NCBI GenBank assembly: GCA_041667545.1 | Contig: JBAYES010000003.1 | Coordinates: forward strand, 1-64,000 | Length of the DNA: 64,000 nt | Origin: SLID01 sp041667545 | Lineage (GTDB): Bacteria > Omnitrophota > Gorgyraeia > Tantalellales > Tantalellaceae | Direction: 5' to 3' | Part shown: piece after piece, positions 27,945 to 37,150 of the stretch | Numbering within the stretch: the first letter of the stretch is position 1 | Layout: each line of letters starts with the position of its first letter | Program-made: the position numbers and the translations under genes | The notes under the pieces: model-generated | The model's database searches: none | What the model was told of the DNA's origin: nothing | Seen by the model: the letters and a program-made list of their open reading frames with translations, nothing else

Positions 27945-28555
27945 CTGACAAATATCCTTGATGTCGGTATCGAGGGAAACCCACCAAACCGTAACGTATT
28001 ATTTAACGCGCGGCATCTCTGCAAAGTTTTATTGCATTCCGTCTCCGGCCCCGTATAGCCGCACTCTTCGCTTTTAAATTTCCATGAACAATAATTGCGG
28101 GAATAAGTTCTCCCGGGCAGGTTAAGCGATAACACATCGAATTTTCCGGTAAGCTCAAAAACGGCGTCTTGCTGGTTGGCCTGATAACTGTCTATGTAAT
28201 AAACGTCCTCAATATAAGCATCCGTATCGTCTAATTTATCCGCGAATACTAATTTGATAGTGACCTTGAGGCCCCTAAGGTCATACACCATTAAATACGA
28301 TTGTATAAGCCTCGACACATTGCCCAAAGTCACTTTAACCGCGTTTATACTTCCCTGCGCGTTATCTCCTATAAAATCACATCTTACAGGGAATCTGGTG
28401 TACTCCACACCGGCATAGGTGATATTTTCATCGTAATCGCAGAAATTCAGGTTCTCACCCACCGCGCCCGTATAATCGTGTATTGTAAAAAGAAGTATGG
28501 GCCTATTCGCCTGTTTTGATTTCTCGTTTATGAACCCGTCGCCTGACGATCTCAT
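27941..28555 (-). CDS. Minor tail protein (gpL / DUF2163-like)
   Basis: 204 aa. The C-terminal part has four cysteines in the pattern C-x-W-x5-C-G-Y-x5-C-x5-C followed by R-F-G-G-F-P, the signature of the lambda gpL tail-tip family, where the cysteines hold an iron-sulfur cluster. It sits between the gpM-like and gpK-like genes, the lambda order. Confidence 0.8.
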   Translation of the reverse strand: MRSSGDGFINEKSKQANRPILLFTIHDYTGAVGENLNFCDYDENITYAGVEYTRFPVRCDFIGDNAQGSINAVKVTLGNVSRLIQSYLMVYDLRGLKVTIKLVFADKLDDTDAYIEDVYYIDSYQANQQDAVFELTGKFDVLSLNLPGRTYSRNYCSWKFKSEECGYTGPETECNKTLQRCRALNNTLRFGGFPSIPTSRIFVR

Positions 28556-28893
28556 TATTTAACCTCCACAAAAGTGAACGAACAGTCGTATATACCCGGC
28601 GCCTTGTTCGAAAAAACAAAATTATCGTTATCAAACCTGACGGAATATTCAATACTGTCGTTGGGATTTACCCAATCGAACTCTTCGTAAGCACCTTTGC
28701 GGGCGGCATAAAACGCCTTGATACTATTTAATTCCGAGAGGGTTCTATTGTGAAACTGTAATGTCCACTTCCTGATCGGAGTATTTCGCTTAGACCGGCG
28801 CTGTTCCACGCCATTCTCAAATTTAGTGATCAGCGTTTCGAATTCGATGTTTTCTTCAAAAACGAAATCAGGTAATATCTCAAATGCCGCCAC
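28555..28893 (-). CDS. Distal tail protein (DUF2460 / gpM-like)
   Basis: 112 aa, beta-rich. The arrangement R-K-W-T-L-Q-F-x-N-R followed by F-Y-x-A-R-K-G and F-x-W-x-x-P matches tail proteins that link the tape measure end to the tip. It begins one base from the next gene. Confidence 0.75.
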   Translation of the reverse strand: MAAFEILPDFVFEENIEFETLITKFENGVEQRRSKRNTPIRKWTLQFHNRTLSELNSIKAFYAARKGAYEEFDWVNPNDSIEYSVRFDNDNFVFSNKAPGIYDCSFTFVEVK

Positions 28894-28905
28894 GTTGCCT
28901 CCTCG

Positions 28906-30567
28906 TTACGCGTACTGCCTTAACGCTTTTCTGAAATTGCCGTTAGTCTCCAGCTCTTTCGCTACCGCGTCAGATAGGGTTCTTCTATTACGCCACACAT
29001 CCTGAGCGTCCCACGCTTGTATAACCTGATTCACGTTTACCGTAATATTCGTTCCCGAGAAGCCTTCCCCTCTATTAATAGCCCGCAGATTATCGGATCC
29101 GCCGATATTCCTCATGCCCCGCCTTGAAAGTATCCCTTCTCCTGTTTGCGCTATTATTGGAACTTCATCCGGAGCTAATCCCTGATGCGCTCTGATAATG
29201 CCGCCGTTATGGTACTTTCTGACAACACCGCCTGAATGAAATATTTGTCCGACAGGGATACCGAATATTGATCCGCCCGCTCCAGCCAACGCGCTGAACA
29301 TTTTTATAAGCAATATTTTCGCTATGATATTCGATATCATCTGGAGCATCGCTCGCGTGAATTCGCTGAATATATCTTTGACACTTTTCAATTCGCCGGT
29401 AAACACCTGAAAGAAAAACTGGCTGAACGCGTTTTGCATATTACGCGCTGATTGTTTAGCGAATTCTTCCATCGCGTTAAATGAGCTATTTATATTTTTT
29501 GCTTGTTTAACAACTTGACCGGCGACATTTTTCAGAACTTCAGATGTCTTCGTTCCGGAATCTCTCACTTTGGCAAATACCAGTTCGTACTGTTCCACCG
29601 CCTTTTGAGCACTATCCATTGATGCTAACTCGAAAGCCTCTCTATTTATATTCATGCTCTCAGATAGCCGCTGGATAGCCTCACTGGCTCCTCTATATGT
29701 TTCTCCCAAGGTACCGGGCAACTTACTTAAGAGATCATAAAACTTTTGCAATGGAACAAGTAACTTCTGGAATACGATTATTCCTATTTCCATTAACTTG
29801 AAAAACCCGGAATATACCTGTTCCAGAAATCCCTGAAAAAGCCCCAGTACATGCCATAATGCCTGACCTACCTGAACGGAAAAGTCAGCCCATCCGGCTT
29901 TTAGTTTCTGCATTTTCTCCAAGTTTGTCATTGTTGATGTATCTATCTGCTTGAGTATTTTCTCTCCTGCCTCAAGCGTCGCGTTTAAAAACGCTTGTTT
30001 CCTTTCATGCTCAGTCAGATCCTTAACAGATTTTCCGACACTTGCGGCATACTTTTCGTACGCGTCACCAGCGCTCACTATAATCCCCAAATTATCAAGA
30101 ACAAGTTTTGACTGCCTGCCGACACCGATCGCTATACTCTCAAACATAAACCCGACATCTTTTCCAAACGCTCTTGCCGATGCTCTTGCGATCTCCATCA
30201 TTTTCGATAATTTATCCGGATCGATACCCAATATCATCGCCTGTGAAGCTTTTTCCATTATTTGCGCTGTAGACATCGTTTCCCCTGACATCCGGCGTAA
30301 ATCCTGTACCATTTTATCCGCGCTTACTCCAAGTGACGTTGCCAGGTTGCTGAACGCCTGCTTTTGCTGTTCGGCTTTAGCGCCCATTTCCATAAGATCC
30401 CATGCTTTACGAAGCGCCATAATGCTTGCCGTAATAGCGGCGGTTATACCAAGCCAGTTCTTTTTCCATGAATTCGCGAATCTCTGCAGGTTGCCGCGCA
30501 CGCCTTCAAGACGTTTTGTCGCTTCATCCCGCAAACGCAATATGATCGAGAGTTCTTTATTTGTCAT
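28906..30567 (-). CDS. Tape measure protein
   Basis: 553 aa; mostly helical, rich in Ala/Lys/Gln, with hydrophobic stretches around 35-55 and 410-430. It follows the tail chaperone pair and precedes the tail-tip genes, the fixed position of the tape measure. At 553 aa it predicts a fairly short tail for a siphovirus. Confidence 0.85.
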   Translation of the reverse strand: MTNKELSIILRLRDEATKRLEGVRGNLQRFANSWKKNWLGITAAITASIMALRKAWDLMEMGAKAEQQKQAFSNLATSLGVSADKMVQDLRRMSGETMSTAQIMEKASQAMILGIDPDKLSKMMEIARASARAFGKDVGFMFESIAIGVGRQSKLVLDNLGIIVSAGDAYEKYAASVGKSVKDLTEHERKQAFLNATLEAGEKILKQIDTSTMTNLEKMQKLKAGWADFSVQVGQALWHVLGLFQGFLEQVYSGFFKLMEIGIIVFQKLLVPLQKFYDLLSKLPGTLGETYRGASEAIQRLSESMNINREAFELASMDSAQKAVEQYELVFAKVRDSGTKTSEVLKNVAGQVVKQAKNINSSFNAMEEFAKQSARNMQNAFSQFFFQVFTGELKSVKDIFSEFTRAMLQMISNIIAKILLIKMFSALAGAGGSIFGIPVGQIFHSGGVVRKYHNGGIIRAHQGLAPDEVPIIAQTGEGILSRRGMRNIGGSDNLRAINRGEGFSGTNITVNVNQVIQAWDAQDVWRNRRTLSDAVAKELETNGNFRKALRQYA

Positions 30568-30887
30568 GTCTTGAACCTTTCAATTCTTTTCTGCCTGTCC
30601 GTCTCGATTGACTGTAGTTCCTTTTCGATTACTTCAAACGCGTCGATCATCTTGGCTGACTGGTCTATCCATCCGCCCGCGTTCGGCAGATACCCCTCTT
30701 TATAAAACTGAAATGCCCTTAAAAAGTTCGCCGACTGTCTTGTGACGATCTTAAAAGGGCATCCTCTATACTCTGTTCCGTTAAGCTCCCAGACTTCCTG
30801 CCCGGGTACGTCATATTCACATTGGATCTTTCTCCCGCTTAAACAGTTTCGGCAGTTCACGGTGAGGCCGCCCAGATGAACCGCCAC
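30564..30887 (-). CDS. Tail assembly chaperone, frameshift product (gpT-like)
   Basis: 107 aa counted from a GTG at 30887, but most likely made as a -1 frameshift extension of the preceding gene: the -1 frame runs directly from the slippery site into this frame with no stop. It contains several Cys near the N-terminus and a charged helical C-terminus. It would bind the tape measure as lambda gpGT does. Confidence 0.8.
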   Translation of the reverse strand: MAVHLGGLTVNCRNCLSGRKIQCEYDVPGQEVWELNGTEYRGCPFKIVTRQSANFLRAFQFYKEGYLPNAGGWIDQSAKMIDAFEVIEKELQSIETDRQKRIERFKT

Positions 30888-30889
30888 GA

Positions 30890-31315
30890 TCAGTTTTTTT
30901 GCTCACCCTCCGACAGTTTCGATTCGTTCAAAATTACTTCGGCAAGTTCCTGCCTGAGTTCGTTCGGGAACATTGCAATGATCCTATCCGGAACGACATT
31001 TCTCATCTTGCCCGCATAATGAATCGTATCGAACTTTAGCTCAACCGGCTTTTTCGTCTCCGGATCCAGAAAATTCACAAGACCCTTAAGTCCAAACTTG
31101 ATCGCCGTGATCTGCCTCTTGTTCCAATTAAGCCTGACCTTGGCCTTATCGTTGGGATTGGTCGAACTCATCTCATAGGTACTACTTTCGTCATCCACTT
31201 CCGCTCGCAAAACCGGATCCAATAGACCGATATGAAACACGCTCGGGTTCTCTTTGTCCGGATCGAGTTTTGACACGTATTCACGTGTCGCGTTTACATC
31301 AATTCCTGTCAGCAT
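30890..31315 (-). CDS. Tail assembly chaperone (gpG-like)
   Basis: 141 aa soluble protein between the tail tube and tape measure genes, the conserved position of the chaperone that coats the tape measure during tail assembly. Its last codons are C-AAA-AAA-C followed at once by TGA, a programmed frameshift context. Confidence 0.8.
   Translation of the reverse strand: MLTGIDVNATREYVSKLDPDKENPSVFHIGLLDPVLRAEVDDESSTYEMSSTNPNDKAKVRLNWNKRQITAIKFGLKGLVNFLDPETKKPVELKFDTIHYAGKMRNVVPDRIIAMFPNELRQELAEVILNESKLSEGEQKN
30893..30899 (-). promoter_or_regulatory. Programmed -1 ribosomal frameshift site
   Basis: On the coding strand the heptamer A-AAA-AAC lies with AAA and AAC as zero-frame codons, directly before the TGA stop of the gpG-like gene. 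A -1 slip enters the gpT-like frame at CTG and continues. This is the classical X-XXY-YYZ rule and the known genetic strategy of tail chaperones. Confidence 0.85.
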
Positions 31316-31330
31316 GAATATCCCTCCTGT

Positions 31331-32482
31331 TTATAAAAGTAATATCGCCAGTTCATCATCTCCCGGATCCATCGAACCGGTAAGATCAAACGACGTCTGC
31401 GCGAGTTGTATGCCTTCGCGGTCGCCGTCATCTACTTTGTTGTAAACGATACCGGGCGCGTAAAACCTGAACTTGTTTCCCTCGGTTTCGCCATAAGCCA
31501 GATCGAGGACCATGGGCGTGTTACCGAACCATTTTGAGAAGAAATCATGCGCCGCGACCGGCACCATCTCCGGATTAAAAGAACCCTGCATATCCCGGCC
31601 GGTAATCATGTACGACAGAATCCCTTTTGAATCGTCGATCTTGTCTTTTGAAGCAAGCGTGTTTGATACGTCGATTTCGATCTCTCCGACATTAAGCGAA
31701 ACACCGTCGCAGGACATGACCGCGTTTAAAAGCACAGGCGGCACCGTACTATCGAAGCTAATACCGGAAAACATCGGCGTATCAGTAACACCGTTTTCAA
31801 CTCCTTTAAAGCTGAAATCAAGCGTTGCCGGTTCACCAATCTTGAAGTTGTATTTGACCGTTCCGCGGCATCCTTTAAGAAGCTTTGCCACACCGTCTTC
31901 ATACAAGCCCATGCTCAGTGAAACAACTGAACTGCTTATGGGTTTGATCTCAAAACCCGCGCTCGCGGGATCCGATGAAGCGGTTGCGGTTGCCCCGGAA
32001 ATAGAGCCGGTTAACGTGTCTCCGGATTCTAACGTTCCGGTTAAAGCTACATAATAGAGCGTTGTGGTGCCGGTCGTTGTCTTTATAACTACCCTGCCGG
32101 TCGCCTCCGATGTGCCGCCTGTCACTACTTCTCCGTGAAGATAGGGCCCTCCGCTAATCGCGCCGATCGATATTTTCTTAAGCGCGTTCGACTGAAAACC
32201 GCAGGCCCTGACGAGACTCATCCATTCCGGCTCAACACTTATAGATCCTGATCCTTTAAGCTCAATACTGAAATCGAGCCCTGCCGAACGTTTACCGGCG
32301 AGTTTTCCCATCTTAGTAAGCGAGGCGCGTACCGGATCGCGCTGATACATCTGCGGATCATAGCTTGCTTTTGGTGAAAATTTCACCATAATACCCGCGT
32401 CGGCCGCCAAAAGTGTTTCCGCCACACCTTCAACCGACTCTATTTTTGCCGCAAGCTGGCGTTTTCTCATAAGCATTGACAT
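31331..32482 (-). CDS. Major tail tube protein
   Basis: 383 aa, beta-rich, resembling the long tail tube proteins that start with an R-x-x-A-A-K-x-E-x-x-x-G segment. It lies between the tail terminator and tail chaperones. Residues about 115-175 form an extra Gly/Thr-rich domain that may project from the tube. Confidence 0.8.
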   Translation of the reverse strand: MSMLMRKRQLAAKIESVEGVAETLLAADAGIMVKFSPKASYDPQMYQRDPVRASLTKMGKLAGKRSAGLDFSIELKGSGSISVEPEWMSLVRACGFQSNALKKISIGAISGGPYLHGEVVTGGTSEATGRVVIKTTTGTTTLYYVALTGTLESGDTLTGSISGATATASSDPASAGFEIKPISSSVVSLSMGLYEDGVAKLLKGCRGTVKYNFKIGEPATLDFSFKGVENGVTDTPMFSGISFDSTVPPVLLNAVMSCDGVSLNVGEIEIDVSNTLASKDKIDDSKGILSYMITGRDMQGSFNPEMVPVAAHDFFSKWFGNTPMVLDLAYGETEGNKFRFYAPGIVYNKVDDGDREGIQLAQTSFDLTGSMDPGDDELAILLL

Positions 32483-32495
32483 CGAAATACCTCCT

Positions 32496-32963
32496 TTAAT
32501 TCTTTGCTGTTGGATCCGACCTTAAATGGCGGTATCTTATCCTGAGTTCCATAATGATCCCGGCATACGGCTGTGCTTCTGTGGTCTCAAAGGGTGTTGT
32601 CCCTAAAATATCAGTATCGACAGCGTCTCCGCCGCGGGTAGGATCAGCCAGAATAGCTTTTTTTATATCGCCCTGGAGTCTATTCAAATATGTATCGGTC
32701 GGAACAGTGTCATTCTCATCGGCTACAAAAAATACGTCCAGATACACCGCTAACAAACATTCTTCGAAAGGATGCGGTGAGCTTGATTCTTCTTCATCAC
32801 CCGGGCTGATAACAACCATCGGCATATCTACCATACGATTGCCGTGCATCGACCAACGCTGGACGGTCTCGGTAGTAAAATCGAAGTTGTATCCGTTATC
32901 GATAGTCACACCTTCAAGTACAGTCTTGATATTCTGTAATATCCGCTCTCTAACCGTTTCCAT
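32496..32963 (-). CDS. Tail terminator protein (gpU-like)
   Basis: 155 aa. Size, position directly before the tail tube gene and the alternating strand/helix pattern fit the gpU family that caps the tail tube. Its start overlaps the end of the upstream gene by one base. Confidence 0.65.
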   Translation of the reverse strand: METVRERILQNIKTVLEGVTIDNGYNFDFTTETVQRWSMHGNRMVDMPMVVISPGDEEESSSPHPFEECLLAVYLDVFFVADENDTVPTDTYLNRLQGDIKKAILADPTRGGDAVDTDILGTTPFETTEAQPYAGIIMELRIRYRHLRSDPTAKN

Positions 32964-33604
32964 CAGATCTTCCTCAATGCCTTTTCGATAGATTTATTTA
33001 AAATATCTATCCGGTAATTCACAAGGCCGTCCCATGTCCGGTAAAAGCCAAGTCGCGGTTTTATCCGAACTTGTCGTTTTAAAACGTAAAGCGGGAGTAT
33101 CTTCTCTGATCCCCTTTTTATCCGGGCAAGAAAAGTTTTACCTTTGGATTTAATCCAAATCGGACGAACATTCTTCAATTCTTTGGGACGTTTGTAACGA
33201 GCTCTCAACTTGCCAGACGGCGTAAACATTTCCGTTCGCGCCGATAGCGGTACCGCAAGACGCTTGCCGCCGGGATCCCTGACCGTTCCTCCGGTTTCAT
33301 GCAGTTTGGCGATCTTCGATTCCGAAAACACCTCTATCCCCATGCCTTCAATCTCCGGAGCGACAAAAAATACCCGTTTGAACGTGCCGAAAAGACCGTG
33401 ACCTGACGCGCCTCGCACGCCCGGGGGGCCCTGCAACTGCTGTTGCCTGAACCTCTTTAAGAACCCTTTGCCGATACGATCCAGCCCGTCCGCCAGCTCG
33501 AATTTAAGAACGCGTGGCGCGATCTTGAGCGCTCTCTCGAGCGCTCTTGTATCTATCTCTGTCGTTAACTGAACCATACCTACCACCCCACCATTAAATG
33601 CCAC
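32963..33604 (-). CDS. Minor tail / connector protein (gpZ or HK97 gp10-like)
   Basis: 213 aa, basic. Position between the head-tail connector and the tail terminator, and the N-terminal helix pattern (A-L-E-R-A-L-K-x-A-P-R-V-L-K), fit the HK97 gp10/lambda gpZ group that joins tail to head. It overlaps the upstream gene by 25 bases. Confidence 0.65.
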   Translation of the reverse strand: MAFNGGVVGMVQLTTEIDTRALERALKIAPRVLKFELADGLDRIGKGFLKRFRQQQLQGPPGVRGASGHGLFGTFKRVFFVAPEIEGMGIEVFSESKIAKLHETGGTVRDPGGKRLAVPLSARTEMFTPSGKLRARYKRPKELKNVRPIWIKSKGKTFLARIKRGSEKILPLYVLKRQVRIKPRLGFYRTWDGLVNYRIDILNKSIEKALRKI

Positions 33605-33921
33605 AGACCTTCATCCCTGCTGGTAACCTCATTGATTCGCGCTTCTTGCTCTATATCTTCCGAATCTTTAAGCCATACCCGGTCGTCCTTTTTGTTTATA
33701 GCGGTAACACCTTGTTGCGCGTCGTTTGCGATGTATACTTCGGCCTGCCTTTTGAGCGACCGGTACACGTTTTCTTCGGCCGGTGAAAGTTCATATCTAA
33801 CAACAACGGCTTTAATCACCCTCGAAACCGTTCCCGATAAATACGTGATCTCCTCCGCGAATTCTTCAGAGTTCAAAAACACCGACGCGCCGTCTTTCTG
33901 TATTTGTTCTTTTAAACTCAT
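33580..33921 (-). CDS. Head-tail connector protein
   Basis: 113 aa beta-rich protein in the position of the head completion/stopper gene. No specific motif recognised, so the family is inferred from gene order. Confidence 0.55.
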   Translation of the reverse strand: MSLKEQIQKDGASVFLNSEEFAEEITYLSGTVSRVIKAVVVRYELSPAEENVYRSLKRQAEVYIANDAQQGVTAINKKDDRVWLKDSEDIEQEARINEVTSRDEGLWHLMVGW

Positions 33922-34274
33922 TTGTCAAATGACCTCACAAGATAAAACGCTAAACTGACAAGCCCTCCGCCGACACTGATCACAGAGATATAAAAAATGC
34001 CTTGCTTGAATTTACCCGCCCATTCGGAACTGTCTTTGACCAGCGGCATAAACTCATCCATCTTGTCTTTAATCTGCGCGATAGTTTTTGACAGCCCGTT
34101 ATCAATACGGTCTTTGATGTGTTTAACGTCGCCTGAAAGTTCCGTAAACCGTATATCGCCTTCACGGAGTTTCTCCTCGTGTTCCCTTAATTGCGCGCGA
34201 ATATAGTCGCCGCTTTTATCAAGCGCTTCACGTTTTTCTTTACATGTTTCTTTTGTTATAAAATCCGAACTCAT
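33918..34274 (-). CDS. Coiled-coil protein with C-terminal membrane anchor (XhlA-like)
   Basis: 118 aa. Residues about 25-85 form a charged coiled coil, and a single hydrophobic segment (about 92-112) ends the chain. This layout matches haemolysin XhlA/holin-associated phage proteins. It sits among connector genes, so a virion role is also possible. Confidence 0.6.
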   Translation of the reverse strand: MSSDFITKETCKEKREALDKSGDYIRAQLREHEEKLREGDIRFTELSGDVKHIKDRIDNGLSKTIAQIKDKMDEFMPLVKDSSEWAGKFKQGIFYISVISVGGGLVSLAFYLVRSFDK

Positions 34275-34288
34275 TCGGCCCCTCGTGT

Positions 34289-34315
34289 AAAAAGAGGGGG
34301 CATTTAGCCCCCTCT
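34289..34315 (-). terminator. Intrinsic terminator after the capsid gene
   Basis: AGAGGGGGC and GCCCCCTCT form a perfect stem with a short TAAAT loop, followed by TTTTT on the - strand. It ends the highly expressed head gene block just downstream of the major capsid gene. Confidence 0.85.
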
Positions 34316-34319
34316 CAGT

Positions 34320-35279
34320 TTAGGCAATCTTCAAGAGATGAGCGAAATACGGATCGATAACCATCTCATCCACATGCTGTCGCACGCGGAAGATATCGCT
34401 TCGTATCTCCTCTGCCCTGTACTGCTCGACAACCGCGTTCTCCGGGCTATCCGACACCCAAAGAAAAGTCCTGCCAAGCCCGGGCTGTGAAAGATCCTGC
34501 CCGTCGGACATCACCAGCGCGAGAAGAGCGTATGTATCGCTCCAGATGTCGCCGCTGACAAAGGGTTTTCCCTCTTTGGCAGTATTGCGTATCGCTTTAC
34601 CTTCGAAGATGTACTTGATCCCGAAGAGATCCGCCAGAGCCGTACGTACTTCTTCGTCGGTAGGCCGCGCCGTATACTTGATGAGATCGATGATCTCGGT
34701 ATTCGACTTTAGCCGCTCGATGTTTGTTGAGCTCAATACCAAAGCGTTCGGCATGATCCCGCAGTTCGCGCGCACCTTCGCCTTGGCGTCCCTAACCTGC
34801 TTGACGGCTTTTGTCGCAATGTCCGACCAAGGGTTCGCCGCGTAATCCGTATAGAGCGGCGATCCCGTAAAGACGCTTGTATCGAACAATAGATCCGCGA
34901 TACGCTTTTCCTGCGCCTGCAGTACCCGGCGTGTCGTGATCTTGGTCGTTACAAGTTCCGCGTCGAAATCACTGGCGTACATCGACCGTTCGCTGTCGTC
35001 GAGCGCGCCTTCAAGCCCGTGTTCCTGACAGTTGTACGATTTGTCCTTCGCGCTGAACCCGTCACGGTTGTAATTGCCGCGTGTCGCGCGTTTCGTATCA
35101 GCGTCCCGGGTGATACTTTCCCTTGTGATCGCGGGGAAAACAGATTTTTGTTTCTGTGTCCTGAATATCGGCAGAACCTTCGTGCCGATAAACTCGTTCT
35201 CCTGATCAACATATTCCATAACAGCTACCCCAAGATCCATTCTCGGCGTTGCTCTTGTTCCTGAATATTCAACTCCCAT
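34320..35279 (-). CDS. Major capsid protein
   Basis: 319 aa, without an obvious N-terminal delta domain. The sequence from about residue 40 (V-F-P-A-I-T-R-E-S) and the R-V-L-Q-A-Q-E-K-R-I-A-D-L-L-F-D helix near 120-135 match major capsid proteins related to lambda gpE. It follows the decoration and protease genes and precedes a terminator. Confidence 0.85.
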   Translation of the reverse strand: MGVEYSGTRATPRMDLGVAVMEYVDQENEFIGTKVLPIFRTQKQKSVFPAITRESITRDADTKRATRGNYNRDGFSAKDKSYNCQEHGLEGALDDSERSMYASDFDAELVTTKITTRRVLQAQEKRIADLLFDTSVFTGSPLYTDYAANPWSDIATKAVKQVRDAKAKVRANCGIMPNALVLSSTNIERLKSNTEIIDLIKYTARPTDEEVRTALADLFGIKYIFEGKAIRNTAKEGKPFVSGDIWSDTYALLALVMSDGQDLSQPGLGRTFLWVSDSPENAVVEQYRAEEIRSDIFRVRQHVDEMVIDPYFAHLLKIA

Positions 35280-35295
35280 GGCTTATCCTCCTCGT

Positions 35296-36039
35296 TTAGC
35301 TTATTTTTATTACCGTTACAAAAACGTCGAAACTTGCTTCGGCGCTTGCCAAGACTTTTAACGCGGAACCGGCTTCCAGTTCATCCGTCTCAGCGATTAT
35401 CGTCCCGCCGGGAACGATAGTATCATCGGCTGTTCCCTTAGCTTTATTCGCGGTGATATCGTTGGGCGTGGTTTCACCGTCCTGCAACTTGATGTTCGCG
35501 GCGGTCGTGTCTCTTGAAATCAGTTGCCAGTCCACTATTTTGCATTTGAACGGCATTGACTCCACTATTGCGACTGCCGTTGTAGCATCGGTGATACCGG
35601 TTTTGGCGAACACGACCGGAATAGCCCCGTTGTCATTCTCCGGAACTACGGCTACACTTGCGCCGTCGATATACGATGCTACCCCGTTATTGAACACCCC
35701 CTCGATGATCTCACCATCCGCGCTGGCGGCTTCTAACGCCGTCCCTATGGCGCTTCCTACTGCAGTATCGGCAACTTTTCCGTCGTTTGCCCCGTACAGC
35801 GTCGCCCCGACCGCGAAAGCTTCTCCCGCGCTCAGCTTAAACGTTCTGCCCGCGGACTTTAGTGCCACCGTGACAAAATCGTTCTGCAACGTTTTTGCCG
35901 CGGTAACACCGATGAAATCTTCACCCGCATCAGCATATTCAACCTGAGTTCCGCTTCCCGCGCTTAACTTAACCCGGCGGTATGCCTCAAGATCCTCTCC
36001 CGCAACAAACGCTTTTAATCCTAAATTTTCCTGTGACAT
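35296..36039 (-). CDS. Head decoration protein (DUF2190-like)
   Basis: 247 aa. The N-terminal ~110 residues carry the small beta-barrel pattern of phage decoration proteins (V-A-G-x-D-L-x-A-Y-R-R-V-K-L, then G-V-T-A-A). The C-terminal half (about 125-247) looks like a second beta domain, making the protein longer than usual. Located between protease and capsid, as lambda gpD is. Confidence 0.75.
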   Translation of the reverse strand: MSQENLGLKAFVAGEDLEAYRRVKLSAGSGTQVEYADAGEDFIGVTAAKTLQNDFVTVALKSAGRTFKLSAGEAFAVGATLYGANDGKVADTAVGSAIGTALEAASADGEIIEGVFNNGVASYIDGASVAVVPENDNGAIPVVFAKTGITDATTAVAIVESMPFKCKIVDWQLISRDTTAANIKLQDGETTPNDITANKAKGTADDTIVPGGTIIAETDELEAGSALKVLASAEASFDVFVTVIKIS

Positions 36040-36050
36040 CTTGCTCCTCC

Positions 36051-37112
36051 TTATTTTTTTTGAGCGGTTGCCTTGAGCGCCTCTGTCATGCTTCCGCCGT
36101 GTTCTTTCTGATATACCCCCGCGCGTTCCAGATGTGTCATCTGTTTCTTGGCCGGTTCTTCTTCATCGTCCGGGCCCAATGGCGGGATGGACGCTTTCTG
36201 CAGACCCTCGAGCTGTTTATCCTGAAACTTGATAACCGCGTTCTCGAAAGTCGATCCGTTCTCGATCGCTTCAACGGCAAGGTCGCCCATGTCTTTGAAC
36301 ACTTTCGATTTCTTCAAGATCGATAACGCCCGTTCGCGCTCTTTGCTTTCACCTTCTTCAACTCCAAGCGCGTAAATAGAGTTGTAAAGGCCGGAATGTT
36401 CCTCCTTAAGTTTCTCTAACGTAATTTCATCTGGCATTTTCTTTTCCTCCTTGTTTTTGTTTGAACCATACCTTTCCAAAAACGAGATGACCTTTTCAAC
36501 CGATTCGGGCTGGCTTAAAAATCTGTCCAAAAAAGACGTCATCTCCGCTGACGGCCGGACGCTCTCCGAAAAGAACGGTATCCCGAAAAGGCCGTTATTT
36601 GCCGCTGGATCATCGACAACATCCACCGACATGAGTTTCTTGACACGGATAAAAGGCGGTAAGTCTTCGCCGTCTTTGGTTTTCTCTTCGCGGAACTCCT
36701 CATCCCAGTGGACAACCATCGAAGAACCGAACGCGTCAGGGTCGCTCTCGGCAAGATTCATGACATAACCGGCAAGGTCCCCGTCCGGTGTTTCATGCGC
36801 GGTCGAATCGATATGCAGGTCCGCACGGACAATATCGCCGTCACGCCTGAATTGTTTTGCCCTGCCCAAGAAAGTCCCGAGCGCGGTATTTGACATGTTC
36901 GGATGACCGAACCTCGATTTGACTCCGGATCTAACCTTGTTGCCCAGCTCAACAACCGAATCAAGCGCTATGTCATCGAACTCACCCCTTTCGTCATGAG
37001 TCACCCCTTTGGTTACAACAGCGAACCCTTCAATAATTTCTTCTTTGCGGTTAACGCGCACACCTCCGCCCCGCGCGATATCAGCTCTGAAATAAATATT
37101 TTTATTTGCCAT
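36051..37112 (-). CDS. Prohead protease with C-terminal scaffold-like tail
   Basis: 353 aa. His in S-R-F-G-H-P-N and Ser in F-G-S-S-M-V-V are the likely catalytic pair of an HK97-type/U35 protease (residues about 20-180). The remaining ~150 residues are helical and charged, as expected for a fused scaffolding region, and end in a T-H-L-E-R-A-x-x-Y ... M-T-E-A-L-K-A-T-A-x-K-K motif that recurs three times in the element A protein at 521-934. It matures the capsid. Confidence 0.8.
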   Translation of the reverse strand: MANKNIYFRADIARGGGVRVNRKEEIIEGFAVVTKGVTHDERGEFDDIALDSVVELGNKVRSGVKSRFGHPNMSNTALGTFLGRAKQFRRDGDIVRADLHIDSTAHETPDGDLAGYVMNLAESDPDAFGSSMVVHWDEEFREEKTKDGEDLPPFIRVKKLMSVDVVDDPAANNGLFGIPFFSESVRPSAEMTSFLDRFLSQPESVEKVISFLERYGSNKNKEEKKMPDEITLEKLKEEHSGLYNSIYALGVEEGESKERERALSILKKSKVFKDMGDLAVEAIENGSTFENAVIKFQDKQLEGLQKASIPPLGPDDEEEPAKKQMTHLERAGVYQKEHGGSMTEALKATAQKK

Positions 37113-37150
37113 TTCTCACCTCTTTTAAATCGTTTATTGATATGTCCAGC

